Assembly: GCA_026225945.1 (NCBI GenBank)
Contig: JAMJFZ010001089.1
Coordinates: 8,065,001-8,129,000 of the forward strand
Length of the DNA stretch: 64,000 nt
Reading direction: 5' to 3'
Source: Cricetomys ansorgei
Taxonomy: Eukaryota > Chordata > Mammalia > Rodentia > Nesomyidae
Shown piece by piece: positions 1-14,500 of this stretch (its first letter is position 1; every line of letters begins with the position of its first letter). A program made the translations under genes and the position numbers. The notes beneath the pieces were generated by a model. The model was not told the origin of the DNA. It was given only the letters and a program-made list of their open reading frames with translations, and searched no databases.

Positions 1-1690
<1,690 letters not shown>

Positions 1691-4600
1691 CCTTGGTGGA
1701 AAAGATGAAAGTGTGGTCCAGGGCGCACAGTTGGGTGATTCCCAACTAGCCCAAGTGGCCCCGATAGAATTAAAATGAGAAGGGTTGAGTGGGGAAGAGG
1801 AGGGAGAGGAGAAAGAAGAGAGAGCTGGAGGAAGGGGAAAGGGTAAATGAAGGGGACAGAGAGATTCAGAGTTCCTGTGCTTCAGGTGTGTGCACCAGGG
1901 TCACCTAATAAGAAGCAAGCATTCTGCCCTCTCCTGCTGCTGCTCCAAACTCACAGCAAGAGTTGTTCTCTCCGGAGAAGTTGTTCTGCGTTCACTTGAC
2001 AGAACACTTCTGCATGGCTCCTAACCTTCACCCAATCTGTGCTTCTTCCTCTCCAGGCTGCCTTCAGCCTGGCAGAGAGAGTGAGAGCTTTCTCCTTAAG
2101 ACTCAATTTCAAAATTAGTTTTAAAAGGCAGACAACATATTTTTTAAAAAAGAATTTAAGAACTGAATTGGTGGGGGGGAGGTGGAGCAAGAGAGAGAGA
2201 AAGCTGGAGCAAAGTGATGCCCTGTGCAGAAGAGTTTAGACACAAGACTGTTGCCTGGAGGAAAAGATTCACTGAGAAAGCAGCTTTTTCTTTTCTTTCT
2301 TTTTTTTTTTTAATGACCAAATATGAGAACTAACTGGGCCAGAGTAACCAAGTGTGTTTTATTCTTAGTGGTTTGACTCTTTGGGCCATGGTATGTGGTC
2401 ACTTCCTAGATGGTGGCCTCTGGCTTTGGGATTGGAGGAGAGAGACTGTCACTGTGGAACTTTGGTCATTGTGGCATGCTGTGGTAGTTCATGATGCGCC
2501 TCTGGAAATCCCTGCTTGCATCTTCCAGGTCCAGCGCAGTTTCTGGGAGGTCATCCTACGGACGGGGAAGTGCTTCTTTTAGGACCAACATTGTTCTCCC
2601 AGGCTAATGATATTAGGAATTTTTGCTTTCTTCAACTCAATAGAAAAGAAAACTAAGGTACAGCTAGTAGATCGTTTAGCTTCCTAGTAGCATTATAACA
2701 AAGTAATAAATTAAAGCACTGAATAGGGTTTCAAGTTTCAGCTGCCATTCAATTTCACTGAGTCACATTTTCAAACCAATGACTTAATCTTTGATTCTGG
2801 TAAATTACTCTAGAGTCCAGCTAAAAGATTGGTTCAGGCAGGACAATGTTTTCATTTCATCTGGAAATAAACAAGCCAGACATGATCCCAGTCACTCCTG
2901 AGCCTCCCTTAATGCAGCCCTAAAGGCACAGTGGCAAGAACTATATTCCAGTTAGAGAAATGCTGGGGGGTGGGGAGGGAGAGAGGCAGCCACAGCTCTG
3001 GAAGGAGGGTTGAGGAGCTGTCCTCTCTTCATGGTGCTGAAGTGAAGGACCGGAGGCAGAGAAAAGACTGCCAGAGGGACAGCTGAGAGAGGAGTGCTCT
3101 TGTGGATTCTGTGGTGGAATTCGGGGTGGGGGCGACATGGGAGACCTGTGCTCCAAAACTTTTCTGTTCCTGACTCCCCACACTGCTGCCTGTTTGTTGT
3201 GCCTCTTGTCTGCGGCTCCATGCTCAAATGGGACTTTTTTCTTCTCCCTCTTTCTGATTTTAAGCTGCCTGCTCACTCCTGGGGCTTTCTTTATTTTCCA
3301 GCTGGTTTCTGGTTGCTTTCTTAATAAAGTAGATGCTCTCACAGATGTGCCTTTCCACTGCATTTAAAAGTAATTGTAACCCCTGATTTAAAGGAAGAGA
3401 GGAAGCAAACAGCCTTGTTTATCTCCTTAAGCAGAGAGCTGTAATTAAGCTATTAGTGTCATTATCAGGGCTGCTGAACAGAGAAGCCTGCGCACTCCCA
3501 ATAAATTGTATAATCTGGGCATAGCAAGAATTTTGTTTGCTTCCTAACAACAATGTATAAACAAGTAGTCAAGCAAGTCCTCCTCTGCCCTTTCTTCCTT
3601 CCCCTCAAACATGTAGTTACTTGCTGTCATTTCTGAAGCAATTTTTTTTTTTGTTCTTTTAAAGTACTTCTGCTAAATATTTGCCTCCCTAAACCCACTC
3701 ATGTGTATAAGTCCATCTTTAATATTTTGTATGTTTCGTAATGCTTGAAGGAGATACACACACACACACACATTAATTTTTCTTGATGATCATAAAATTA
3801 TTTGTGGCACAAACCCTTTCCACTAACCCATACAGTTGCTGGATAAAGTGTACTGAGCATTTTGAAAACTAATCAAAAACTAATCAAATACTTCAGCATT
3901 CTCTCAACTAATACTCTTTTCCTGGAAGAACTTAATAATATCATTGTGGAAATGAGTCTACAGACGAAGTGTAGGGTAAAGTCCTTTACCTACAATCTCA
4001 CAACAATTAAATAACAGTATTAAACAGAGATCTTTCGCCACTATGTAGAGATACTAACTTCCATTGTATCTAGACTGAGAGAGAACTTAAATTTTCTGAG
4101 CCGTGTCTTTTATTTGGCTAAAATAGGCCCTTTCTGGGTTTTAAGCTACTGCTCAACATTTGGAAATGACAAGTATTGATAGATGGGTGTTTTCTGAAGA
4201 TAATGTCAATGCTAAAGGAATGGAAGACAATGTATTTACTGTAGGGCATCTCATTTAGGACAGTGGAGGCGGGTTGCTTATTTTCCCTAAGAAACTCAAA
4301 TGTGATGGAAGGACCTTCTGTAACAGGGGAGTGTGTTTACACTGCTAGCCGCACTAATGAACGTCACTTCATGTTTAGCCTGAGAGAATTTATCCTCTTG
4401 TCTGTTGAAGTTGTGTACTCACTGCAATGAGGAGGCAGGTGCCTTCCTTATGCTCTCCTCTTATCTACATATTAAATGATAGACAGTATTCAGCATTCAG
4501 ATGACACTAAAACTGAAGTTCTATAGAATTATGCACTGAAGGGAAGTAAAGTGTTGTGGTATGGGAAGAATCAAAGCATATGTAAACTATCTTAAAAAGA

Positions 4601-4694
4601 TGTCAAGTACAGAATTCTAGCTCTCTCCTGGTTAGTTTTAGACTGTCTAACCCTCTGCCTCCCTACCCCACTAATATGTGGCACATAAGAAATG
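1691..4694. other. Mostly unique intron
   Basis: Contains a purine-rich stretch at about 1790-1870, a T-rich tract at 2284-2314, a short (AC)n at 3756-3772 and a candidate regulatory block at 3370-3560. A very weak MIR-like patch is possible at 3950-4060. No gene seen; open frames of 60-140 codons match nothing known. Confidence 0.6.
3370..3560. promoter_or_regulatory. Candidate enhancer-like block with homeodomain sites
   Basis: Non-repetitive, compositionally balanced DNA with homeodomain-like cores (GTAATTAAGC near 3440, then ATTAGTGTCATTATC), GATA/TGAT-like motifs and a forkhead-like TGTATAAACAAG at about 3554. The texture resembles vertebrate conserved non-coding elements, but conservation was not measured. 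Confidence 0.3.
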
Positions 4695-4710
4695 GTGTGT
4701 GTGTGTGTGT
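4695..4710. repeat. (GT)n microsatellite
   Basis: Short GT run at the A-tail/CA side of the antisense B3 SINE that follows. Confidence 0.85.
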
Positions 4711-4711
4711 T

Positions 4712-4974
4712 TCACACATGCATGCATATGTTCAAGTGCATGTGAAAGGCCAGAGGACAGAGGACATTAGAACACTGGGTAACCTAATCATCACTCTCCA
4801 CCTTACTCCTCTGAGATAGGATTAATGGATCTAGGCTTGTAGCCACCAAGCTCCAAGGTCATCCTGATCCCCTCGCCCAATAGGTGCACAGGTGAACCAT
4901 GCTTCTTATCTGGTACTAATCTGAACTCAGATCTTCTTGGTTATAGAGAGTGATCTCTTTCTCTCCAGCCCCAG
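4712..4974 (-). repeat. B3 SINE, antisense
   Basis: Read on the minus strand it begins GGGGCTGGAGAGAAAGAGAT (tRNA-like head), passes the GGTGGAGAGTGAT-type B3 middle, and ends in the GTCCTCTGGCCTTTCACATG 3' part followed by CA repeats. Diverged full-length rodent B3. Confidence 0.7.
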
Positions 4975-6190
4975 GAAGTTCACTCCTCATTGACACTTCA
5001 GAGTTGCTTTGCCTCTGGATATTTTAAATGAATAGCGTGGTCAACCTCAGCATGCTTAAATTATTCACAGGCCCAGGATCTGCCTTTGTTCCTGGTCATA
5101 CTGAAGGATAGCTGTTTATGATTTCCTCCAGTCTCTTCTACTCTTGCAGGTTCACAGGATAAAAGTCATAACTGGCTTGGTTGGATACCTTAAGAATGAT
5201 AGGCCAGCTAGATCCAAGACTTTTGACCTCTTTCTTATAATTAAAATTAAATAGTATGAAAGATGTATGCTTTGGCTTTATCTTTTTTAGATAACTAGGT
5301 AAGGTTAATTTATGCACAGTCAAACCACATGGCAGGCACATCTTCCATATAAAGCTTTGAAACCCACAGGGAGTGATATTTCTAGGCACTTTCCTGGCCA
5401 TGAACTACAAAACATCTTTCTTTTCTCCACTGACACATGGGCTGTCAGAAACCAATGAGCTACAGGTTATGAGAAATACAGCAGTTTCATATCAACACAT
5501 TTTCACGGATCCCTTTTATTATTAAAGCAAACTGTTTTTCAAAGCGATTTGTAGAGTTACTCTTTGCTCTACATAATTTCATTTTGATCACTGCCGAGCG
5601 CACGAATGAAATAGTAAAAATTTAGTGCGTTTAAAATCTAGGTGGAAACCGAAGGTAATGTATAAAGCAAACATTTTCTGTCCTCAACTTAATGAAGTAA
5701 AGAAAGGGAGACATACAGTACAACTAGTGTGTTATGTGAACAAAGCAAAGCCTGTAGGAAACAACTTGGGCCAGGTGCTGCTCAGTACGAGACAGAGGAG
5801 ACTCTGGAGTCTTCATGTTTTGTTTTATCACAACCACTTTGAAAAGTGAATATGACTTCTAGAGGGAAAGAGGACCATGCTGACATTCAAAATTCTTTAA
5901 TTATAAGTATTTAGTATATCAAAGGCTAGTTAAATGAAACACAAAATCAATTCTGTGTTCTTATCCAGTAATGGTGGACTTGTACAACTTTCTACCTGGG
6001 TTCCCAGGAGACAACAGGAATGGTCTCGCAATAGTATCTCTTTAATGCATGTAAATGAAAGGGCTGTGTAAAAGCTTCTAAGTTTCCTACTGATCTTTTC
6101 CTGCTCCCTTTAGGTACCCCAAACTAGTAATCATCAGCAGACTCTCTGATGGTAAAGTTGCTGGACTATTACTGACTATCGGCACAGGGA

Positions 6191-6194
<4 letters not shown>
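4975..6194. other. Unique intron
   Basis: No repeat family or gene recognised; open frames at 5138-5401 and 5625-5849 show no homology. Confidence 0.55.

Positions 6195-6236
<42 letters not shown>
6195..6236. repeat. (GT)21 microsatellite
   Basis: Perfect GT run. It generates spurious Cys-Val and Thr-His open frames. Confidence 0.97.
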
Positions 6237-6238
<2 letters not shown>

Positions 6239-6552
6239 GTATTCTGAACAAAGCCCCATTATTGTTGAATTTCAAACAACCAAATTACATGTTGTTTCAA
6301 TATTATGGTTTAATCAAAGGTACAGGAAGAGCTTTATTACTCCATTACTCATGCCTTGCTCCCATATGCCACCTGGGCCCTTTATTCCTGAGACAAAATA
6401 CTCATGTAGTATATTCATTCCATTAAGAATATTAACTGAGCAATTAACTATGTATCTGGGCCTTTTCAGACACTGCTAACTCTTAGTGGTGAAAATAAAT
6501 AGTATCTTATTCTCTTAAATTTTGACTTCTAAAAGTGGATTCTGGACAGTAA

Positions 6553-6765
6553 TATATAAGGGAGTGTTCCGTATCCAATGCTTGGGATTGGAAATGTTTC
6601 AGATTTCAGATATATACAGACAATGAACACGAGTGTATTTTTATCAGTTGAATGATCCTACTCTGTAAAATTTGAAAACCCCAAACCTTCAACTCCCAAA
6701 TAAGTCATACTCAAAAATATTTGGGCTCTGGAGCATTTGGATCGAGGATTTTTCAGAATAACAGT
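6553..6765. mobile_element. Tigger-like DNA transposon fossil (non-autonomous)
   Basis: Begins with TATCCAATGCTTGGGATTGG and ATGTTTCAGATTTCAGAT and ends with CTGGAGCATTTGGAT followed by GATTTTTCAG. These are the two diagnostic ends of an ancient mammalian TcMar-type MER element whose termini are inverted repeats. The interior is shortened relative to the consensus remembered. Confidence 0.65.
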
Positions 6766-6790
6766 GTAATCTATGTGTAATCTATGAGGA

Positions 6791-8439
6791 CATTGCACAT
6801 AGTATGTCATAAATTAATGCATGTAAAGGACGATATGGATAAGGTAAGGGATTGACCCATGTGGTAGGAAGAAGGGTAGACTGCAAGATTGGCATGGGAG
6901 AAGAAGGTGCTTGGTTCAAATTCTCGAATTTAGGTACAAGAATAAGCAGTTTGACTATGGGCTGGGGTAGGGGGCGCTGAGGGAAGACCATGGGGAAGGG
7001 CCTGAGCTAGGATATTCTAGGCATATAAAATAACCCTGTGTGGCTGGAGGGGACTGAATGAGGGAGATGAATAAGAAAAAAGCTTTCAGAAGGAATGGGA
7101 TCCTTCCCATCGTGCATGAGTGAGTAATTAGGAAAGCCAGCTTGGAGGCTTGTGGTAAAGCAGAGTAACAGGGGAGTTGCCAGCACGGTGCAGCCAATGT
7201 CATAGACTCCATTTACAGTTGCACGTCTGCCAGTGGGCTTCTTTGATGCATTGCTGTGCAGTGTGGGGGGAGAAGATTGTGAGGTACCTTCCAAGAAAGA
7301 CCTGTCAAATGTGAGTTGTTTGCTAGACATCTAAGTAGAACTGTCAAGCAAGGAACTATACAAGGGTCGGAATAAAATGATGTTTTGCATAAAATCAGTA
7401 GTTATAACCATACACAGAGCATGTACCGGATAGGCAGCATTTACTACCTTCATGTGTTGAGGACTTCATAAGCATTTGCTCATTCGTGTCTCCCAGTGAC
7501 TCTCGGAGAGAGTCTTGCACGTACATGTAAACCAAGTCATAGAGAAGTTCTAACGCAGTGAAGACGCTACAGCTAAGAAGAAGAATTAGAATTTGGATCG
7601 TGTTACACATCCTTAAAATCCGTGTTCTGAAAGACAAGTTTAACCCCCAAAAAGTATGCTAACATCCCCAACTATTTTCAGAGGTCATGTTTAAAGCCCA
7701 GGATAGCTGAAGGAAATAAAGAGTTGGGTATATGAACGTATCCGAAATCAGAATCACAAGACAAAACTGTAGCTGAGACTCACTATAAGAAATGCACTTT
7801 ATCTCACCATACTGAGCTCCACATATAGTGGAATAAGATCTTTCCCCAAACACCCTCATAAGGTGTAAGGGTACTCTGATACTCTCTGTACGGTTCCGTC
7901 CTGCCCCCACCCCTGCTCTGTGCCACTTAATGTATTTTGATTATAAAACTGCTAGTTATGATCCATTTAAATGACTTTACACTCCACAGTGTGATGTGTA
8001 TTACCTAATTGGTGACTTTCTAGGGTACGTTTCTGAAGTTGGACTATTTGGGAAGAAATACCACTTGACTCTTCTGAACATTCGAGGGAGTGGAGGAATG
8101 TCCTTCTCTTAACCAGACTCAGTCAAGAGGAAAGAAGGAAAGAAAAGAGGGCTGAGAAGTCAGGGTCGATTTAGGTACCACAGGCACAGGGCCATACTTG
8201 AGATATTTCTAGAAGCCCACAGAGACATTGTGATTCCCCTAAAAGTTGAAACCAACAATGGGCAAACAAGCCCATAAGATGTATTTTGTCGTTATACTAA
8301 CAGAACATAAAATACAGTGCTTGGTATTTTCTGTGGTGAAAGGGATCCACAAGAAGTCCCTCTGGCTTATGAAAGTAATAATGAGCCCTGACAGGAGCGG
8401 AAATAATGGTAGTTATTTGTGGGGAGGAGCTTCTGTTTA
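6791..8439. other. Unique intron
   Basis: No clear repeat or gene. Several 60-107 codon open frames on the minus strand lack any recognisable domain. Confidence 0.5.
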
Positions 8440-8660
8440 TACAGTCTGGAGACTCCTTGGGTTCTGATTCCCACTCTTGCCACCAGCTGTGTAATCTTGA
8501 GTAAGATGTCTCCCCTTTCCTTCCTCCAGCTCTCTGGGTTCCCTGTAAAACAGAACTGGTGGCGCTGGCCATCTTGGAGATTTGCTTTGAAGATCTAATA
8601 ATTTAATGAATGTGAAGCCCAGAATAATGTTGGACGTATGTTCAGTGCTTCTTAGCACCA
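8440..8660 (+). repeat. MIR SINE, sense
   Basis: Shows the MIR order: GTTCTGATTCCCACTCTTGCC, then AGCTGTGTAATCTTGAGTAA (core), then CTGTAAAACAG and a trailing TTTAATGAATGTGAAGCCCA. Old, highly diverged mammalian-wide element. Confidence 0.6.
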
Positions 8661-8737
8661 CGTGGAGAATGAGGGCTCTCCTCTCCCTCTGCCCTGCTCC
8701 ATCTTTAGTACATCTTTCTAAAGCATTCTTGCCTCCC

Positions 8738-8930
8738 AACCTCCACTGCCACCACTACCACCTCCACCACCACCACGACCATCACCACTACCACCACCAC
8801 CACCACCACCACCTCCACCTCCAAAACCACCACCATCTCCACCACCACCACCATCTCCACCACCACCACCATCTCCACCAGCATCACCAGCATCATCACC
8901 ACCCTACCACCACCACTCACACACAAAATC
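8738..8930. repeat. CCA/CAC-rich minisatellite
   Basis: About 190 bp of imperfect CCA triplets, including a 15-bp higher-order unit (CCACCACCACCATCT) repeated three times at about 8827-8880. It encodes poly-His or poly-Val in spurious frames. Confidence 0.9.
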
Positions 8931-9280
8931 CCACATCATCCAATGATGCCCTTCTGGTGGCTACACCTGTCTCCTAGAAGCAGAGCACATGAGATATGGA
9001 TGTAGAAATATTCACATTATAAATACATGTTGGGGTTACATTTTGCCTCTATTTAATCTCTACTTGCTTAAACTACATCATGAATATAAATAGCCCAAGA
9101 TTATAAAGAAGGCCCACCTAGGCTTTGAATATTAGGAAAAATTTTCAAGATGAATAGTTCATGTTCTGATGAGAGTTGAGTGATCATCTTTGGAATATGC
9201 TTTTCAAGTGACCACATGTGAGAGAGAAAACCGTACTGGAGATTCCAGTGACTTTTTAGTGGACGCACTGAGTGTAAACA
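8931..9280. other. Unique intron
   Basis: AT-rich, no gene or repeat family recognised. Confidence 0.5.
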
Positions 9281-9505
9281 GAGCAGTGGATGTAGCTCAC
9301 TTGATAGAATGACTAGCATTCCTGAAGCCTGGCTTCTATTCCCAGACTACACAAACCAGAGTGTTATTACCTGCTTAAAATCCCAGCCCTGGGAAGGTGG
9401 AGGCAGGAGGATCAAAAGTTCACATCATCCACAACTACACAGCAAGTTCAAGGACAGCCTGGTCTACATGAAACTTTCTCCCCACCGCATACCCCAAATA
9501 AAAGG
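9281..9505 (+). repeat. B4 SINE (ID head plus B1 tail), sense
   Basis: The ID-like head (AGTGGATGTAGCTCACTTGA ... CCTGAAGCCTGGCTTC) joins a B1-like part (AATCCCAGCCCTGGGAAGGT, GGAGGCAGGAGGATC, GACAGCCTGGTCTACATGA). This composite order defines the rodent B4 family. Confidence 0.75.
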
Positions 9506-9616
9506 AGAAATTCAAAGGGGAAACCAGAGAGATACATGGACAGTAAAGGAGAAAACTTTAGAGATTGCTTGACCACCCATACAGAACAGAGGACAGCATC
9601 CAAAGGCACAGCATCA

Positions 9617-9930
9617 GGGCTGGAAAGATGGTGCTGTGGGTACAGCACTTGCCATGGAGGCATTAATACCTAAGTTCAAATCCCCAGACCCACGTAAAAG
9701 TGGTTACAGTAGCACGCATCTGTAAGCCCAGCACTGTTACAGCAAGCTGGCAAACAAAGACAGGAGAATCCTGGGAAGTTCATGGGCAATTTAGCTTGAG
9801 TATGCAGTGGCAAATAGAGAGATCCTGTATCAACTAAGGTGAAAGATTAAGACTGACACCTGAGGTTATCCTCTGACTTCTACACACACACACATACACA
9901 CACGTACAAACACCACACACATACACACAT
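9617..9930 (+). repeat. B3 SINE, sense, with CA tail
   Basis: GGGCTGGAAAGATGGTGCTG head, CAAATCCCCAGACCCACGTA B box-side sequence, CCCAGCACTGTTACAGCAAG middle, and CCTCTGACTTCTACACACAC end followed by imperfect (CA)n at 9883-9930. Confidence 0.8.
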
Positions 9931-12900
9931 ACATCTTCCAAAAGGCACATCATACCTTTGGGTAGTGGGTATTAAAGGGGTGTGCCTTCTTTTCTTTGGT
10001 GGACACAGAGTTCTGTAATGTTTTACAGAACTGCTGTTTCCCAAAGCCCGAGTCCCCACATACGAGCTGTAGCACATTCTGGGCCTATAGTCTGTGGTAA
10101 TGGTCTGCCTAATTGTCTTTGTCCCTTTGAGAACCAAGCACGAGGATGCTTTCTCAATATGAAGTGCTAGGTGAAAGACAGAAGCAGGTGTGGGCTGGGT
10201 GACTGTGGCAGCTTTTAGGGTCTACCTCTGGTAAAGGCAAGACACACACATAAAGACTGAAAATTAAACTAACCCCCCCTAAGATGTTGCCTTTGCCAGG
10301 ACTGAAGCCTAAATTCAACCTCATAGGACCCAAAGGCTAAACATAACATTTACCATTGTATAAACCGAGGGCGTGCTCAAGCCTCTACTATCAATCCTTC
10401 CTGTGCAGAGTGTGGTCTCCGCAGAATCTCCTTCTCACTATGAGACAGCGTGCTTGAATTTTCTCCAGTGCTTTTGAGTTTCAAAATTCTTTGGGCTTCT
10501 CCTTTTGTCCTGCCTTCATTTCAGCTTCCCACGTGAGAATGGTATTTAAGAAGGAACCTGCTGTTTTGACCCCAAAGCACCTGTATCCGAACCTAGAGCC
10601 ACATGGAATACCACAAGAGGCATTGACCTAACAAGTCAGCCAGATAACCAGATGACACTCTTCTTTCACGACCTCTTACCCTCTCTCCTTCACTCTCTGT
10701 CTCCCCTCCCTGTCCCCCACTAAATGCCCCAATTATTTGCTTTCCCCTTACAAGAGCATAAGCAGAAGTTTTCAGGCAAAATCTTCATTTCTGAGAGGGA
10801 GAGGCTTAAGTGTCCCCTGCGGATGAGCGGAAGTCTAGGGCCGTTCATTACCTCCCACTCACACCATGGAATTACAGTTTGCACAGCTGTGGAGCCAGCT
10901 GCCCCGAGTTTACTCCAGACCTCGCTTGCTCCAGCAGGAGCCTCATTACAGACTGATCGCAAAGCTGGCTGCAACTGGTTGAGCCACTTCTTCAGGAGGA
11001 AAGTGACTTCTGACAGCAGTTTTGGTTAGAACTCAGAGTCGCTTTGCCTGTGAAATAGCAGTTCTAGAAACAATTTCTCATCGAGGAAGTGGTTCAGTTG
11101 AAACGAAACTGGCAGAGAGAAAAGTGTGGGTGGCCAGGGTTTTATTTATTTATTTGAGGTGATACACTTCCAAGGCTCTTTCCCTCAAAGTATGGATTTC
11201 ATTCACAGATCAAGTTAACATTTTCAACAAATTGTCTACGGCCAAAGCTATGGTAAATTTTATACACCACACCTAAATCTGGTTTGTTTTCTATTGCATA
11301 CGGTTAACCATTCCATGTGATGTCATGCATGTATTTCACTACATTTGATATCAAAGACATTTAGTTAATAGTTTTGAGGAAATCAGGTGTTTCTTCGAGC
11401 TGGGCAAGGTTTCTCAATGGCCGCATCCTTTTTTCAAATGCTAAAATAACCAAGATAATTTTCCTTTGCCTTCTCATGGAAGGAGCTTGCTGTACATATG
11501 CAATAATAAATCATTAATGTGGTTTGTGCAGTTAAACCAAAGGTGGCCCCTGTATGCCACATTCCACTCAGTGCTCACCACAAAACCCGCTGTGCAGACA
11601 GTTCTGCCAGCAGTAGCTGTAAAGGATGCTTGCTCGGCCCTTCCGCTGTTTTGAAGATTCTTTGTTCTTCACATTTGACTCCTGTATTTGCATCTAAAGG
11701 TCAAATGGACACTTTCTAGGTACCTTGAGAACAGTCCAGTTTCTAAAAACAAAAGATTTGCTCATATTTTCCTTGTTCATCAAAGTCTGGATCCAAACAG
11801 GTTCTACCTGGATGATAGAATAGCAGTTAAACAGACAGATTACCCATTAAATCAAAGACCAACTGCAACGTCTATAAAAATAACACCAGGTCAGGTCAAA
11901 GGATGCTCAAGCCAGCCTTTAACTCCCTCGACTGGCCTCTGGGTTATAACTCACATAATGTGATCTATCTGAACAAATTCTGTTGTAAAGCTACCTCGTA
12001 AAGAAGCATTGCCTCTGCAGAGTCCTATCGTAGCCTCATTATAAGAACCGCCTAGCAGAGTTATGGCCACCGGGATCAGAGTCCTGGAACCTTCCCTCCT
12101 CCCACTTACTAAACCAGTGACGTGGAAATACCAAAACAGAGGAGAAGGGGGATGGCTGAAGTTAGCCAGTGCTGACAGATTGGTTATGTCCATTCTATCA
12201 GCTACAGTTTCAGTTCTCCCTTACTGCCAACTCCATTTACAACAGGGGAACGCCCTGAACATAATGATAAACTATACGCAGATAGGAATGTGTTGTAGAT
12301 ATCCCACTGGCTTCTTTGTACAGACTTGTCTGTGATTCATTTAAAAATATTAGTTGGTGATTTCATTTAAATCCAGCCATCACTGCACGTAAGATCTCTG
12401 GTGTCAGATTACTTAAAGGAAACTATGGGACGCAAGGAAAACCCATGGCTCATTAGCATTGATAAACAATATGCTGACAGGAGAAGCCCAATTGTGAAAG
12501 ACGGAATTCCTTTTCAATGATACCGAAACTCCAATCTGAGGGAATTGTGTGATCCCCCACATAGTGTCAGAAATGGAGGTACTGGTTCTGAAAAGAAACC
12601 ACACGGGTTATGATAAGGCGTAGAAGGAGATGAAGCACAGACCAGATATGAGTGCTCAAATGAGAGCTTTCCTCCTCTGGCACGAATAGGTGCAGTGTGT
12701 GCATTCCCAGCCGCGGAGCAAACGCATTCAGCAGCACCAGGCTGTATTTAGGCTGCTGCAATACTCTTTCTGGTTTCCGGTTCCTAGAACACTTTCCTCT
12801 GCCAGGTCTGCAAAAATCAAATACAGTCCAGTAGTCGCAATGAACCTTGAATGCCATTAGAGCGTCTTTCCCAATTTCTAACTGGTCTCCATTCTCTCAT

Positions 12901-13415
12901 ACTTGTTCTTTGGTGCCTTGGGGGTGAAACAATTGTGTGAGTCATATCAGTCCATAAAAATGTTCATCTTCTCCCTAAATCCTAGTTTCTGCAAATCTGT
13001 TGCTGAGGCTCAGTTCATTTTCTCTGCAGCATCCCATCCCTGGTCTTGCCTCATTCTTGAACGAGATGCCTCGCTGTGGTGGGTGTCTAAAGGTGGTGTG
13101 GCCAAGTCAGATGTGTACAGCGGGGTAGTGAATACAAGACCAGATCTCTGGCCTCTGCAGGGAGCTGGGTTTCCACTGACTTGTAGCGTATCATCACACA
13201 GAAGGATAAAGGTGTCTAGGCACTCTTGGTTGATTCAGGACCTGCTGTTGTCAGGCAACAGTGAACAATGATCTGATCACCTGATGATGGAGGGAAGTGT
13301 CAGAGTACTGAAAAAGGTCACAGTGGATTTGTGTCATATACATGTACTTGAATTCTGGCACTACTGGACAATTGGGAGTAAGATTGTTGTAGTTTTGAAT
13401 TTCAGCTTGCTTACC
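9931..13415. other. Long unique intron stretch
   Basis: About 3.5 kb without an identifiable transposon or gene. It has scattered TTTATTTATT and pyrimidine tracts only. Low repeat content over this length is compatible with, but does not prove, regulatory constraint. Confidence 0.5.
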
Positions 13416-13495
13416 CATAATATATATATACAAACATATATATTCTACTATATATAGGATCCACACCCTATATACCTATATATATCAATATATTG

Positions 13496-13552
<57 letters not shown>
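13416..13552. repeat. AT-rich region with perfect (AT)27
   Basis: TATATA-rich sequence from 13416 merges into an uninterrupted AT dinucleotide run at 13499-13552. Cruciform-prone. Confidence 0.95.
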
Positions 13553-13555
<3 letters not shown>

Positions 13556-14355
13556 GTCTTAGTGACAGATATTAACTAATCTACCAAGAGTGTGTGTAAA
13601 ACTTGGACAATTTTTTAGGAAAAGGAAAGATGACTTCTCTTTATTCTGACATTTCATTAAATAGTCATGCTGTGTATATAATAGTGTCTCACAGCTCCAT
13701 CAACAACTGGAATCCATAAGTAGACCCACTATCCAGGAAAAGATACATTTGTTTTCTGAGAGAAGGGGCCATACCTGTCGTATTCTGCCTTAAATGCTTG
13801 TCACTGACAAAGGGCTTTTTCCATGATAGATACTCAGAAGTATTTGTCAACCAAAGGAATAGATGAGAACCACAACCAACTGGTAATCACTCCATCCTTT
13901 TAAGAGACTGCTGGATTTCTCTCCATCATCTAATGATGTCTATGGGCACGTCCATAGATTCAGTCCTAACTCCTCCCCTGACAGTATCTTATGCAGAATC
14001 TGTAGAGCAAGGAGACAAACCCATTCCCTTGGAGCTACTAACAGGCCAGTAAAGCCTCTATGCCAGTGACATGATCCGCTTCTTCCATTCCTCTCTGTCT
14101 TGGGGAAGTGTGCACAGATGTAGATATTCTCAACATCATGTGTATTCCAGTCTTAAAAATGTGGGGAATACAATATTGATTATTCCTTTTATTTGACAGT
14201 TGCCACATCCCTTTGCAATAATATCATTAATTTGTCTTCATCAATATTCAGTCCCTGGTCTCTGCCCAAGTGATTTTCTAGACAGCTGGGAGAATTTGGT
14301 GTGCTGTTTTCACCCCACCCTCACCTGCATTTTAGGCAAGCCCTCTTTTTAATTT
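13553..14355. other. Unique intron
   Basis: No gene or repeat family recognised. Confidence 0.5.
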
Positions 14356-14500
14356 GTGTTTTGAGATGGGGTCTGAGTATAAGTTGCTCAAGCTGTCCTT
14401 GAATTCATGCTGTAGTCCTGGGAGACCTTGAACTTACGATCCTCCTGCCTTAGCCGGCCGAGTAGATAGGATAGCAGGACTGTACTACCAGGCCTGGCTG
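14356..14500 (-). repeat. B1 SINE, antisense, diverged
   Basis: On the + strand: GTTTTGAGATGGGGTCTGAG, then CTGTCCTTGAATTCATGCTG, GATCCTCCTGCCTTAGCC and AGGCCTGGCT. This is the reverse of the 7SL-derived B1 consensus. Confidence 0.8.

Noticed and set aside
8606..8977. His-rich 123-codon frame (and poly-Val frame opposite)
   Set aside because: Translation of the CCA minisatellite and a MIR.
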